Assembly: GCA_964451375.1 (NCBI GenBank)
Contig: CAYVIN010000006.1
Coordinates: 1-64,000, forward strand
Length of the DNA stretch: 64,000 nt
Reading direction: 5' to 3'
Origin: JAGXQV01 sp964451375
GTDB lineage: Bacteria; Pseudomonadota; Gammaproteobacteria; Burkholderiales; Sulfuricellaceae
The notes below the pieces were generated by a model, which was not told where the DNA came from, did no database searches, and was given only the letters and a program-made list of their open reading frames with translations. Below are positions 7,455-16,472 of the stretch, one piece after another. Numbering within the stretch: position 1 is the first letter of the stretch; each line of letters begins with the position of its first letter. Position numbers and translations under genes: made by a program.

Positions 7455-9146
7455 ATGAAATTCAGGGAAATTAGCGCAGCGCTGATTGGCTTGGCTTTTT
7501 TGACGCCTGCCGCTCAGGCAGCCAACGACGACGCAGGCTTTTACGGCAGGGCCGAGCGTTTTTTCAACTGGGCGGAAAAGACCTACGGCGCGCAATTACA
7601 GGCGCCGAGCAATCCGGTGAGCGACGAGGACAATGGCTATTATTTCCGCTGCTATCAGTCCACGCTCTGCCTGGGGGTGAGAGCCGACGGCTACGTGTAT
7701 TTCTACGATGGCAAGGCGATCAGCCGGCTCAATCCGCTGGATAGCTACCTGCAAGGTGTGGAAAAACCCCCGGTGCGCCTGATCGGCACACTGGAAGGCA
7801 AGTTCGCCGACGACGTGGCGGCGTTTTTCGACCTGACTTCCTATTCCGGCGCCACGCCTTTGCTGCTCGGCAAGGGCGCCCTGACTTCGCGTTACCTGGA
7901 CATCGTGGCGTCAGTCGTCAAGGCTGGCCTGCCGGTTGTACTCATCAACCCCAGCGAAGCCGAGATCAACCAGTTGCGCGGACTGGCCGGTCTGCCGCCG
8001 GCCGACCTGCTGCCGATTGGTGTGAGCAATGTCGATGCTTATGCGCTGGATACCAATGCCGAAGGCGATGTCTATGATTTTATCCTGCTTCCCGACGTTG
8101 CACCGCCGCCGGGGGTGGCCCGCGTGGTGGGGCTTGATCTGACCACCCTGGTATACAACGACAACCTGTCCTCCACGCAGACCAACGATGCCGAGCCGGA
8201 TAGCGCAGGCCTGCAAAGCGCCCGTTTGCGCCTGCTCGCCGACTGGCTGGCTCTGGACGGAATGCGCAATCTGCCCAATCTGCGCACGGCGCAGGTGCGC
8301 AGCCAGCTCAACGGCTTTGCCGCCGATCCTTTCAAGAATATGGAGGACATCGTCAAATCCACCGAATCGCGCTTCGTCTGGCGCTTCTGGTCGAACGTCC
8401 ACACCCTGACCACCAACGTGTGGAGTGTGCATAACCGTACGCTCAACGAAGACTGGTTCTGGGTGCGCCAACAGGGGCTGTTCTCGGCGGCCAACGCCAT
8501 CCATGCCGACAAGGATACCGACCGCGGGCGTTTCACCAGCTATTACGGAGTGGACACCTTCGTCGAAGGGTGGGACAACAATACTTCGGTGTTCCTCTCC
8601 CAATCCAGCCCGGAAACCATCCAGAAGACCGCCAAGGCGACCAGTTCGATGACCTGGAACCTGAGCGGGGAACTCAACGGCAGCTTCAAGCTGAGCGCCG
8701 ACAAGGACCCCTCCGGTGAAGCCGGCGGGGGCGGCAAGATTTCCGGCGGCATCTCGGTGAATTCGTCCTATTCCTACGACATTCCCGACGTTGCCGTAAT
8801 CAACCAGTCCGGCACACGCGTCAATAATGCCGGTTGGGCATTTGAAATCGCCCGGCCCTACTACAACACTATCGGCTTCGGTTGTCTCGGCGAACTCGGC
8901 ACCAAGGGGTTGGGGCCGATGGCGCAGGTCAGCCGGGGTACTTTCCTGCCGGTGATGCAGTGGCTCTGGCGGGTCGGCTCCGACGTGCGCGCCGCTTTGC
9001 CCAACGGCCTGCCCATCCGCATCAATTTCAAGACCCGCATCGGGCACATTTATTTTGGGCGCACCTGCGTGTGGAACCTCACTGACTGGAGCAACGAAAG
9101 CAGTGGTCTGACCGGCCAGATGACGGTGCCCTGGCCGCCGCTGTGA
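7455..9146 (+). CDS. Secreted protein of unknown function; N-terminal WAE/YRYY module
   Basis: 563 residues. A Sec signal peptide ends at AQA (residue 22). Residues about 29-99 form a small module (FFNWAEKTYG...GYYFRCYQS...CLGVRADGYVYFYDG) that recurs in the paralogue at 26.5-28.0 kb and at the C-terminus of the M6 protease. A middle region (about 105-280) is alpha/beta-like. The C-terminal half has alternating polar strands, a Gly-rich loop (GEAGGGGKISGG) and a final VMQWLWRVGSDVR...VPWPP block. The strand-rich, glycine-containing layout recalls beta-barrel pore-forming toxins of the leukocidin type, but I see no diagnostic motif and treat that as a guess. AGGAG lies 9 bp before the ATG. Confidence 0.7.
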   Translation: MKFREISAALIGLAFLTPAAQAANDDAGFYGRAERFFNWAEKTYGAQLQAPSNPVSDEDNGYYFRCYQSTLCLGVRADGYVYFYDGKAISRLNPLDSYLQGVEKPPVRLIGTLEGKFADDVAAFFDLTSYSGATPLLLGKGALTSRYLDIVASVVKAGLPVVLINPSEAEINQLRGLAGLPPADLLPIGVSNVDAYALDTNAEGDVYDFILLPDVAPPPGVARVVGLDLTTLVYNDNLSSTQTNDAEPDSAGLQSARLRLLADWLALDGMRNLPNLRTAQVRSQLNGFAADPFKNMEDIVKSTESRFVWRFWSNVHTLTTNVWSVHNRTLNEDWFWVRQQGLFSAANAIHADKDTDRGRFTSYYGVDTFVEGWDNNTSVFLSQSSPETIQKTAKATSSMTWNLSGELNGSFKLSADKDPSGEAGGGGKISGGISVNSSYSYDIPDVAVINQSGTRVNNAGWAFEIARPYYNTIGFGCLGELGTKGLGPMAQVSRGTFLPVMQWLWRVGSDVRAALPNGLPIRINFKTRIGHIYFGRTCVWNLTDWSNESSGLTGQMTVPWPPL

Positions 9147-9167
9147 GCGTTGCCGACTTGCATTGCG

Positions 9168-9194
9168 ATCCCCGCCCAGTGCGGGGATTTTTTT
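9168..9194 (+). terminator. Intrinsic terminator after the secreted-protein gene
   Basis: 8-bp perfect stem ATCCCCGC/GCGGGGAT with a 5-nt loop, followed by a run of T. Confidence 0.92.
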
Positions 9195-9211
9195 GTGCCC
9201 GAAAAAAATAT

Positions 9212-9246
9212 TGTAACGATATAAACATTATGTAATTATCGTAACA
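9212..9246 (+). promoter_or_regulatory. Probable operator of the chromate operon
   Basis: An inverted repeat, TGTAACGATA (9212-9221) and TATCGTAACA (9237-9246), matches at 9 of 10 positions around an AT-rich 15-bp centre, and it touches the ATG of chrB. ChrB proteins are known chromate-responsive regulators of their own operons, so this is the natural operator candidate. Its overlap with the start codon implies a very short or absent 5' leader. Confidence 0.5.
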
Positions 9247-10205
9247 TGAAAATCAAACCCGATAGCCACTGGCTGCTCCTCGTTGCCTCCCTGGCGGCCC
9301 ACCATGCCACACCGCGAATGCGTTTATGGCGCGCGGTGAAGGCGGGCGGTTGTGCCGTGCTGCGTGACGGTGCTTACCTGTTGCCGCGCCGCGATACCTG
9401 TCTCACCTTGTTCAACGAACTTGCCAATGACGTGCGCGAGGCCGGCGGCACCGCGCACTTGCTGACCGTGCCGGCTGCCGACGCGGCCCAGGAGGCAGCG
9501 TTTTGCGCACTGTTCGAGCGTTCTGCGGCGTATCTGGAATTCACCACCAGGGTGTTCGCCTGTCATGAGAACCTACCCGGCGAAGACCCCCCCGCCTTGC
9601 GCAAGACGCTGAAAAACCTGCGCCGTGATTTCGACGCGCTGGCCCTGATCGACTTCTTTCCCGGTGAGGCCCGCCGCCAGGCGGGGGCTGCTCTGAGCGA
9701 GCTGGAAGACGCGGTGAGTGCGTGTTATTCGCCGGGTGAACCGCGCGCCCGACCAGGGCTGATTTCCCGCCTCGACCGAGCCGACTACCAGCGCCGTACC
9801 TGGGCCACCCGCCGCAACCTGTGGGTGGATCGCATGGCCAGTGCCTGGCTGATCCGTAGCTTCATCGACCCTTACGCACGATTCATCTGGCTGGAGTTGC
9901 CCGCCGCCTGTCCGCCGGAAGCGCTCGGCTTCGATTTTGACGGCGCGGTCTTCACCCATGTGGATAGCCGCGTCACCTTCGAGGTTCTACTGGCAAGCTT
10001 TGGCCTGGAAAACGACCGCGCCCTGGCGAAGGTCGCGGCCTTGGTGCATTTTCTCGACGTAGGCGGAATTCCCGTCAGCGAAGCGGCCGGCATCGAAACC
10101 CTGCTCGGCGCGGCACGCAGCCGCAGCCCCGACGACGGCGCCCTGCTCACGGAAGCAGCGAAGATTTTTGATTTGCTCTACGTGGCTTATGAAAGCAATG
10201 CGTAG
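9246..10205 (+). CDS. chrB: Chromate resistance protein ChrB (two-domain, regulator/sensor)
   Basis: 319 residues. The N-terminal half (HWLLLVASLAAHHATPRMRLWRAVKAGGCAVLRDGAYLLP) is the ChrB N-terminal domain. The C-terminal half (RRNLWVDRMASAWLIRSFIDPYARFIW...GVFTHVDSRVTFE...VHFLDVGG) is the Chrome_Resist domain. In Ochrobactrum and Cupriavidus ChrB controls the chr operon in response to chromate. It is the first gene before chrA, separated by a 144-bp structured gap. A probable operator overlaps its start codon. Assignment of family is firm; the sensing role is by analogy. Confidence 0.9.
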   Translation: MKIKPDSHWLLLVASLAAHHATPRMRLWRAVKAGGCAVLRDGAYLLPRRDTCLTLFNELANDVREAGGTAHLLTVPAADAAQEAAFCALFERSAAYLEFTTRVFACHENLPGEDPPALRKTLKNLRRDFDALALIDFFPGEARRQAGAALSELEDAVSACYSPGEPRARPGLISRLDRADYQRRTWATRRNLWVDRMASAWLIRSFIDPYARFIWLELPAACPPEALGFDFDGAVFTHVDSRVTFEVLLASFGLENDRALAKVAALVHFLDVGGIPVSEAAGIETLLGAARSRSPDDGALLTEAAKIFDLLYVAYESNA

Positions 10206-10221
10206 TGGGATTTCAGTGTTG

Positions 10222-10328
10222 AGTGTTTGGTGCTTAGTTGATGTCGCCCCGCCGTGCGGGGCGGGATATAAAGCTCATGCGCGCAGCGCTTTCCACAACT
10301 AAACACCAAGCACTAAAAACCAAACACT
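10222..10328 (+). repeat. Intergenic element: AT-rich inverted arms around a GC hairpin
   Basis: The arm at 10222-10240 (AGTGTTTGGTGCTTAGTTG) is inverted, imperfectly and partly twice, at 10296-10328. In between sits a perfect hairpin CGCCCCGC-cgt-GCGGGGCG (10245-10263). It lies between chrB and chrA, so it will be in the operon mRNA. There is no T-run, so it is not a normal terminator. Confidence 0.6.
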
Positions 10329-10349
10329 TATTTTTCCCCAGGAGTCTTT

Positions 10350-11690
10350 ATGTCCGAAAACATCGCCCCACCTGCGCCGCCGACCCTCGGTGAAGCGCTC
10401 AAATACTGGCTCAAGCTGGGCTTCATCAGCTTCGGCGGCCCGGCCGGACAAATCGCCATGATGCACCAGGAACTGGTGGAAAAACGCCGCTGGATATCCG
10501 AGCAGCGTTTTCTCCACGCGCTCAACTACTGCATGTTGCTGCCCGGCCCGGAAGCCATCCAGCTCGCGATTTACATTGCCTGGCTGATGCACGGCGTGAG
10601 CGGCGCGATTGTCGCCGGGGTGCTGTTTTTCATGCCGGCTTTCGTGTTGCTTTCGGCGCTGGCCGGGGCTTATCTCGCCTGGGGCGACATGCCGTTGATG
10701 GCGGGGATTTTTTACGGCATCAAGCCCGCCGTGGTGGCGGTGGTGCTGTTCGCCGCCTGGCGCATTGGCTCGAAAACCATCAAGAACGGATTGTTGCTGG
10801 GCATAGCGACGTTGGCCTTCATCGGCATCTTTGTGTTCAAGATCGATTTCCCGTGGATCGTCGCGGCGGCGGCGTTGCTCGGCATCCTCGGCGGCAAATT
10901 CGCCCCGGCCAAATTCAAGAGCGGCGGCGGTCACGGCGCATCCAACAAACAATACGGCCCGGCGCTGATCGACGATCACACCCCGCCGCCTGCCCATGCG
11001 GTGTTTTCGCCGGGGCGGGCCACCGTCACCTTGGGGGTGTTCGCCATTCTCTGGGGTATTGCCATGACTGTCATCGGCGAATCGGAAACGCTGGCCGACA
11101 TGGGCGCGTTTTTCACCGAAGCCGCTTTTCTGACCATCGGCGGCGCGTATGCGGTGTTGCCCTACGTGTATCAGGCCTCCGTCGAACACTACGGCTGGCT
11201 CACCGGCCCGCAAATGATCGACGGCCTGGCTTTGGGCGAAACCACCCCCGGCCCGCTGATCATGATCGTCACCTGGGTCGGTTATATCGGCGGCGTAACC
11301 AAACAGGTATTCCCCGATCCGCTCGCGGCGGGCCTCGCCGGGGCGGCAGTGGCGACCTTCTTCACCTTCCTGCCGTCTTTCCTGTTCATCATCGCCGGCG
11401 GCCCGCTGGTGGAAGCCACACGCGGCGAACTCAAATTTACCGCGCCGCTCACCGCCATCTCCGCCGCCGTGGTGGGCGTCATCATGAACCTCGCGGTGTT
11501 TTTCGCCTGGCACACCTTCTGGCCCGCCGCGAGTTATGCAGAGCCCTTCGCCGGGCCATTCCAGCCGTTGCCGGTGGTGGTCGCCATACTCAGCTTCGTG
11601 GCGCTGTGGAAATACAAGGCCGACATCATGAAAGTCATCGGCGCGTGTGCGGTGATTGGTTTGGTTTTCAGACTGGCAGTAGGAGGGTAG
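10350..11690 (+). CDS. chrA: Chromate efflux transporter, long-chain CHR family
   Basis: 446 residues with about 10-12 hydrophobic segments, the bidomain (LCHR) form. Each half begins with the family signature: LGFISFGGPAGQIAMMHQELVEKRRWISEQRFLHALN in the first and AAFLTIGGAYAVLPYVYQ...GWLTGPQMIDGLALGETTPGPLIM in the second. PGPEA and TTPGPL are the conserved loop motifs. It exports chromate from the cytoplasm. Between the halves is a basic, Gly/His-rich linker. AGGAG sits 8 bp upstream of the ATG, and the next gene starts 4 bp after its stop. Confidence 0.94.
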   Translation: MSENIAPPAPPTLGEALKYWLKLGFISFGGPAGQIAMMHQELVEKRRWISEQRFLHALNYCMLLPGPEAIQLAIYIAWLMHGVSGAIVAGVLFFMPAFVLLSALAGAYLAWGDMPLMAGIFYGIKPAVVAVVLFAAWRIGSKTIKNGLLLGIATLAFIGIFVFKIDFPWIVAAAALLGILGGKFAPAKFKSGGGHGASNKQYGPALIDDHTPPPAHAVFSPGRATVTLGVFAILWGIAMTVIGESETLADMGAFFTEAAFLTIGGAYAVLPYVYQASVEHYGWLTGPQMIDGLALGETTPGPLIMIVTWVGYIGGVTKQVFPDPLAAGLAGAAVATFFTFLPSFLFIIAGGPLVEATRGELKFTAPLTAISAAVVGVIMNLAVFFAWHTFWPAASYAEPFAGPFQPLPVVVAILSFVALWKYKADIMKVIGACAVIGLVFRLAVGG

Positions 11691-11694
11691 CGCG

Positions 11695-12156
11695 ATGAAA
11701 TGGATCACCCGCGAGCGCCCCAAGATCGACCGGATTGCCTGCCCGTGGCTGGTAGCGCGTTTCATCGACGAAAACCCGGAGTTCCTCTACGTCGCGTCCG
11801 GCGAAGTGATGAAAGTCGCCGCTGAAACGGGCGCGATTCCCTACGACGTATCCGGCGTCGAACTCGGTCACCACGGCGACTTATGCAGCTTCGACGCCTT
11901 CATCGGCAAATATGAACTCAACGATCCGGCCCTGCAAAAACTCGCCAAAATCGTCCGCGCCGCCGACACCGGCAAACCGGAACTCGCCAGGGAAGCGGCA
12001 GGCTTAAAAGCCATTTCCCTGGGCCTGTCGCTGAATTATGCCGACGACCACGAAATGCTCAAACACGGCATGGTGATCTACGATGCGCTTTATGCCTATT
12101 GCGCGGAGACGCCGTTGCAGAAGGTCGGGCGGCTGTTCAGCGCAATTATCCGATAA
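11695..12156 (+). CDS. Stand-alone ChrB C-terminal (Chrome_Resist) domain protein
   Basis: 153 residues matching only the second half of ChrB: RPKIDRIACPWLVARFIDENPEFLYV, the PYDVSGVELGHHGDLCSFDAFI block and a terminal MVIYDALYAYC. It is homologous to the C-terminal half of the upstream ChrB but keeps cysteines and histidines (ACPW, GHHGDLCSF) that the upstream copy has lost (VDRM, TFE). This looks like a catalytic or metal-binding version beside a diverged regulatory one. It starts 4 bp after chrA and is clearly in the same operon. Confidence 0.85.
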   Translation: MKWITRERPKIDRIACPWLVARFIDENPEFLYVASGEVMKVAAETGAIPYDVSGVELGHHGDLCSFDAFIGKYELNDPALQKLAKIVRAADTGKPELAREAAGLKAISLGLSLNYADDHEMLKHGMVIYDALYAYCAETPLQKVGRLFSAIIR

Positions 12157-12162
12157 CCCATC

Positions 12163-13359
12163 TTGCCCACTGATCGCCACCTGATCTACAGCGCCGCTTT
12201 TCTGCGCGCCATCGCCACCGGCATGATGGGGGTGCTGCTCGGCATTTATCTGGCGCGCCTGGATTTTTCGCCTGCGGCGATTGGTTTGACCATCAGCGCC
12301 GGCTTGGGTGGGGCTGCGTTGGTGGCTTTGCTGGCGACTTTTGGCGGGGATGGCTGGGGGCGGCGGCGGATGTTGCTGGCGCTGGGGGTGATGGGTGCGC
12401 TGGGCGGGGCGGTGACGGCCTGGGCGGGCGGCGAAACCGTGATGTTGCTGGCGGCGTTTTTCGGGATGCTCAACGGCCAGGGGCGGGATCGCGGCGCGGC
12501 GCTGATTCTGGAGCAGGCGATGTTGCCGGCGACTTGCGACGACACAGGCCGCACCCAGACTTTTGCGTGGTACAACCTGTTGCAGGATATCGGTCATGCA
12601 CTGGGCGGTTTGCTGGCTTTCGTGCCGACCGCAGCGCGCAGCCTGCTGGGAATGGCGGAAATTCCGTCGTTTCGCCTCGGGGTGGCGGTATACGCGGCGC
12701 TGCTGCTGATTTCGGCGTTGTTGTACCTGTTTTTGTCGCGCGCTACCGAGGCCCCGGTGCAGCGCCCGGTATTGAAACTGGCCCCGCAAAGCCGCAGCGT
12801 GTTGTGGAAAATCTCAGCGCTGTTCGGCCTCGATGCGGTCGCCGGCGGGTTTCTCGGCACGGCGTTGCTGTCGTATTTTTTCTATGAGCGTTTCGGGGTT
12901 GGCGAAGGGGTAGTCGCCCTGCTGTTTTTTGCGGCGCGGCTGGCGAACGCCGCCTCGCATTTGGGCGCAGCCTGGCTCGCCAAACGCATCGGACTGGTGA
13001 ACACCATGGTGTTCACCCATATTCCTTCCAGTCTGTTGCTCGCCACTGTGGCGTTTGCGCCGAATTTTACGGTGGCGGCGGTGTTGTTCCTGCTTCGCGA
13101 AGGCCTGGTCGAAATGGACGTGCCAACCCGCCAATCCTACGTGATGGCGATGGTGCAGCCGGAGGAACGCACCTTCGCCTCGGGCGTCACCCATCTGGTG
13201 CGCCTGGGCGGCTGGGCCGTCGCGCCGGGTTTCGCGGGTTTCCTGATGGGCGGGCTGGCATTGGGAACGCCGTTATTCATCGGCGCAGGCATGAAAATTA
13301 CCTACGACCTGCTGTTGTGGCGGGCTTTCAATCAACTCAAACCACCCGAGGAACAGTAG
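12163..13359 (+). CDS. MFS transporter of the chromate operon
   Basis: 398 residues, 12 predicted membrane segments. The N-terminal loop GGDGWGRRRMLLALG is the MFS A-like motif between helices 2 and 3. The start is TTG at 12163, 6 bp after the previous stop; no ATG fits better, since the first transmembrane helix begins within 10 residues. Position as last gene of chrB-chrA-chrB'-MFS suggests a role in metal or oxyanion resistance, but its substrate is not known. Confidence 0.82.
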   Translation: MPTDRHLIYSAAFLRAIATGMMGVLLGIYLARLDFSPAAIGLTISAGLGGAALVALLATFGGDGWGRRRMLLALGVMGALGGAVTAWAGGETVMLLAAFFGMLNGQGRDRGAALILEQAMLPATCDDTGRTQTFAWYNLLQDIGHALGGLLAFVPTAARSLLGMAEIPSFRLGVAVYAALLLISALLYLFLSRATEAPVQRPVLKLAPQSRSVLWKISALFGLDAVAGGFLGTALLSYFFYERFGVGEGVVALLFFAARLANAASHLGAAWLAKRIGLVNTMVFTHIPSSLLLATVAFAPNFTVAAVLFLLREGLVEMDVPTRQSYVMAMVQPEERTFASGVTHLVRLGGWAVAPGFAGFLMGGLALGTPLFIGAGMKITYDLLLWRAFNQLKPPEEQ

Positions 13360-13435
13360 TCTCGGAGACTGCTAATTTTCCCCTCCGCATTGCCGTCACA
13401 TAAGCTGTTGATAATATCTCTCAGGTATGTTCAAG

Positions 13436-13512
13436 TTGTGATTTGACCCGTGCGACATTACAATCATGAATGATATCTGCCATATGGCAGGTCTTATACA
13501 TGATGTGTATAA
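13436..13512 (+). promoter_or_regulatory. ppdK promoter and two palindromes in its 5' UTR
   Basis: TTGTGA (13436-13441) and TACAAT (13459-13464) are spaced by 17 bp. Downstream lie a perfect 14-bp palindrome CTGCCATATGGCAG (13477-13490) and a perfect 7-bp inverted repeat TTATACA-5-TGTATAA (13494-13512). An AGGAG ribosome-binding site and the ATG at 13535 follow. The palindromes are seen; regulator binding is inferred. Confidence 0.55.
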
Positions 13513-13534
13513 CACAACACCAGGAGAGTAAGGT

Positions 13535-16336
13535 ATGAGCACTACAAATAGCGTCAAGAAATATGTCTATGCGTTCACCGAAGGCGACGGCAAAAACAAG
13601 ATGCTGCTGGGGGGCAAGGGAGCGAATCTGTGTGAGATGACGCAGATCGGTCTTAACGTGCCGCCCGGTTACACCGTGACCACTGAGGCCTGCCTCGCTT
13701 TCCTGGAGCAGAACCGTTTGCCGGCTGGCGTATTCGAAGAAATGAAGGAGCACATGACGGCTCTGGAAAAGAATACCGGCAAGCAATTCGGCGGTTCCGA
13801 AAACCCGTTGCTGGTTTCGGTGCGCTCCGGTTCCTCGATGTCGATGCCGGGGATGATGGACACCATTCTCAATCTGGGCCTCAACGAAAATTCCCTGAAA
13901 GGCCTGATCAAGCAAACCCAGAACGAGCGTTTTGCGTATGACGCCTATCGCCGTTTCATCCAGTTGTTCGGCAAGATCGCACTGAACATTGGCGATGAAG
14001 TGTTCGACGAAAAGATGAACGCCATGAAGGCGGCTGTTGGCGCGAAGCAGGACATCGACCTGTCCGCCACCGACCTCAAGAAACTTGCCGAAGAATTCCT
14101 CGAAGTTGTCGAGAAACAGACCGGCAAACCCTTCCCGCAGGATGTCTACGAACAGCTCGAAGTCGCGACCAAGGCGGTGTTCCGTTCCTGGGGCGGCAAA
14201 CGCGCCGTGGATTACCGCCGTGAATTCAAGATCACCAAGGATCAGGCCAACGGCACGGCGGTGAATATCTGCACCATGGTGTTTGGCAATATGGGCAACG
14301 ATTCCGGCACCGGCGTGGGCTTTACCCGCAATCCTGGCACCGGCGAAAACCAGATTTACGGCGAATACCTCACCAATGCCCAAGGTGAAGACGTGGTGGC
14401 GGGTATCCGCACACCGAAGCCGATTGCCGAGATGGCCGACGAAATGCCGGAAATCTACCGTCAATTGCTGGAACTGCACGACCGCCTGGAAAGCCATTAC
14501 CACGAAGTGCAGGACTTCGAATTCACTATCGAAAAAGGCATTCTGTATTGCCTGCAAACCCGCAACGGCAAGATGAACGCCCACGCGATGGTGCGCACCT
14601 CGGTGGAAATGTTCAATGAAGGCTTGATCACCAAGGAACAGGCTCTGTTGCGCATTCAGCCGGCGATTCTCGAACAACTGCTGGTGCCGCAACTGTCGCC
14701 GGACTTCAAGGGCGTCCCCCTGGCGACCGGTCTGGCGGCCTCTCCGGGCGCGGCTTCCGGCTTGATCGTGTTCGACGCGGATGCCGCCGAAGCGCGCGGC
14801 AGCGCGGGTGAGCGGGTGATTCTGGTGCGCGAGGAAACCAAGCCGGAAGACATCCACGGCTTCTTCAAGGCGCAGGGCATTTTGACTTCACGCGGCGGCA
14901 AAACTTCTCACGCCGCCGTGGTGGCGCGTGGCATGGGCAAGCCCTGCGTATCGGGCTGTGAACACATCCATGTTGACGTATTTGCGCGGCGCGCCATCGT
15001 CGGCAGCGTTACGTTGCACGAGGGCGACATCATCACCATCGACGGCAGCACCGGCAATGTCTACGCCGGAACCGTACCGACCTTCGAGCCGGAATTCTCG
15101 GAAGACATGTCCACCATCCTCGCCTGGGCCGATGATATTTCCCGTCTCAAGGTGATGGCCAACGCCGACACCCCCAAGGACGCCCAGCGGGCGCGCGGCT
15201 ACGGCGCAATGGGGATCGGCCTGTGCCGCACGGAACGGATGTTCAACGCCACCGACCGCCTGCCCATCGTCCAGGAAATGATTCTGGCGGATACCCCGGA
15301 AGAACGCCAATCGGCTCTGGATCGTCTGTTCCCCATTCAGCGCGACGACTTCAAGGGCATTTTCAAAGCGATGGCCGGCTTGCCCGTCACGGTGCGCCTG
15401 CTTGACCCGCCGCTGCACGAATTCCTGCCTACCGCTGCGCAACTGGAAGTGGAAATTTCCCACCTCCATCACCTGCGCGACACCATCAAGGGCCTGGAAG
15501 AACTGCCGGACACCCTGAAGCTGTTGAATCCCAAGCTTTACCAGCAGTACGCCGGCGGCCTCGACAAGCTGATGGTGGGCCTGTCCGAATTCAAGGATTC
15601 GCATCTTGAAGAAGACATCATCCACAAGAAGGAAAAAGTACTGCACAAGGTGCGCGCGCTGTCCGAAGTCAACCCGATGCTGGGTCATCGCGGCGTCCGT
15701 CTGGGCATCACCTATCCTGAAATCTACAACATGCAGATTCGCGCCATCCTCGAAGCGGCTGCCGAATGCGCCCTGGCCGGCGTGCCGGTGTTGCCTGAGA
15801 TCATGGTGCCGCAGTTGGCGACGGTGGAAGAACTCAAGCACATCCACACCTATGTCGAACGTCTGCGCGATGAAGTCGAAGCCAAGTTCAAGATCAAGCT
15901 CAACTTCAAGTTCGGCAGCATGATCGAAGTGGTGCGCGCCTGTGTACGCGCCGCCCGTCTGGCGGAAACCGCCGAATTCTTCTCGTTCGGCACCAACGAC
16001 CTGACCCAGGCAACCTTCTCGTTCTCCCGTGAAGACGCGGAAAACAAGTTCCTGCCTGACTACATGGAAACCGGCATTCTTCAGGACAACCCCTTCGAAG
16101 TGCTGGATACCAAGGGTGTCGGCGAGTTGATGAAGATTGCGGTAAGCCTCGGTCGCAAGACCCGTCCTGACCTGAAAGTGGGCATCTGCGGCGAACACGG
16201 CGGTCATCCGGCCTCCATCGCCTTCTGTCATCACGTCGGCCTGACGTATGTTTCCTGTTCCGGCCCGCGTGTACCTATCGCCCGCCTCGCAGCGGCGCAG
16301 GCCAAGTTGCAGGAGGCCACCTACACGGCGGCCTGA
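13535..16336 (+). CDS. ppdK: Pyruvate, phosphate dikinase
   Basis: 933 residues, somewhat longer than the usual 870-910. PPDK interconverts pyruvate + ATP + Pi and PEP + AMP + PPi, useful for gluconeogenesis in an autotroph and for PPi-linked energy saving. Seen: the ATP-grasp start LLGGKGANLCEMT, VRSGSSMSMPGMMDT, the phosphohistidine loop LTSRGGKTSHAAVVARGMGKPCVSGC (about residues 449-475), GIGLCRTERMF and the C-terminal PEP-binding SFGTNDLTQ with GICGEHGGHP. These distinguish it from PEP synthase. It is monocistronic: own promoter and a strong terminator. No PPDK regulatory kinase is nearby. Confidence 0.97.
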   Translation: MSTTNSVKKYVYAFTEGDGKNKMLLGGKGANLCEMTQIGLNVPPGYTVTTEACLAFLEQNRLPAGVFEEMKEHMTALEKNTGKQFGGSENPLLVSVRSGSSMSMPGMMDTILNLGLNENSLKGLIKQTQNERFAYDAYRRFIQLFGKIALNIGDEVFDEKMNAMKAAVGAKQDIDLSATDLKKLAEEFLEVVEKQTGKPFPQDVYEQLEVATKAVFRSWGGKRAVDYRREFKITKDQANGTAVNICTMVFGNMGNDSGTGVGFTRNPGTGENQIYGEYLTNAQGEDVVAGIRTPKPIAEMADEMPEIYRQLLELHDRLESHYHEVQDFEFTIEKGILYCLQTRNGKMNAHAMVRTSVEMFNEGLITKEQALLRIQPAILEQLLVPQLSPDFKGVPLATGLAASPGAASGLIVFDADAAEARGSAGERVILVREETKPEDIHGFFKAQGILTSRGGKTSHAAVVARGMGKPCVSGCEHIHVDVFARRAIVGSVTLHEGDIITIDGSTGNVYAGTVPTFEPEFSEDMSTILAWADDISRLKVMANADTPKDAQRARGYGAMGIGLCRTERMFNATDRLPIVQEMILADTPEERQSALDRLFPIQRDDFKGIFKAMAGLPVTVRLLDPPLHEFLPTAAQLEVEISHLHHLRDTIKGLEELPDTLKLLNPKLYQQYAGGLDKLMVGLSEFKDSHLEEDIIHKKEKVLHKVRALSEVNPMLGHRGVRLGITYPEIYNMQIRAILEAAAECALAGVPVLPEIMVPQLATVEELKHIHTYVERLRDEVEAKFKIKLNFKFGSMIEVVRACVRAARLAETAEFFSFGTNDLTQATFSFSREDAENKFLPDYMETGILQDNPFEVLDTKGVGELMKIAVSLGRKTRPDLKVGICGEHGGHPASIAFCHHVGLTYVSCSGPRVPIARLAAAQAKLQEATYTAA

Positions 16337-16351
16337 GTCCGGTAGGAGCGG

Positions 16352-16387
16352 AAAAAAGCGCGCAGGGCGACCTGCGCGCTTTTTTTG
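16352..16387 (+). terminator. Intrinsic terminator after ppdK
   Basis: A 15-bp stem including AGCGCGCAGG/CCTGCGCGCT and flanking A/T pairs, loop GCGA, followed by T-run. It is symmetric enough to work on both strands. Confidence 0.93.
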
Positions 16388-16472
16388 TTTATGCCGGGCG
16401 AATAAATAGTTACATGCCGATGGAATTTAAGGAATAATTCCGGATTTCCCTCACTCGCAGCAAGGAATTGTT

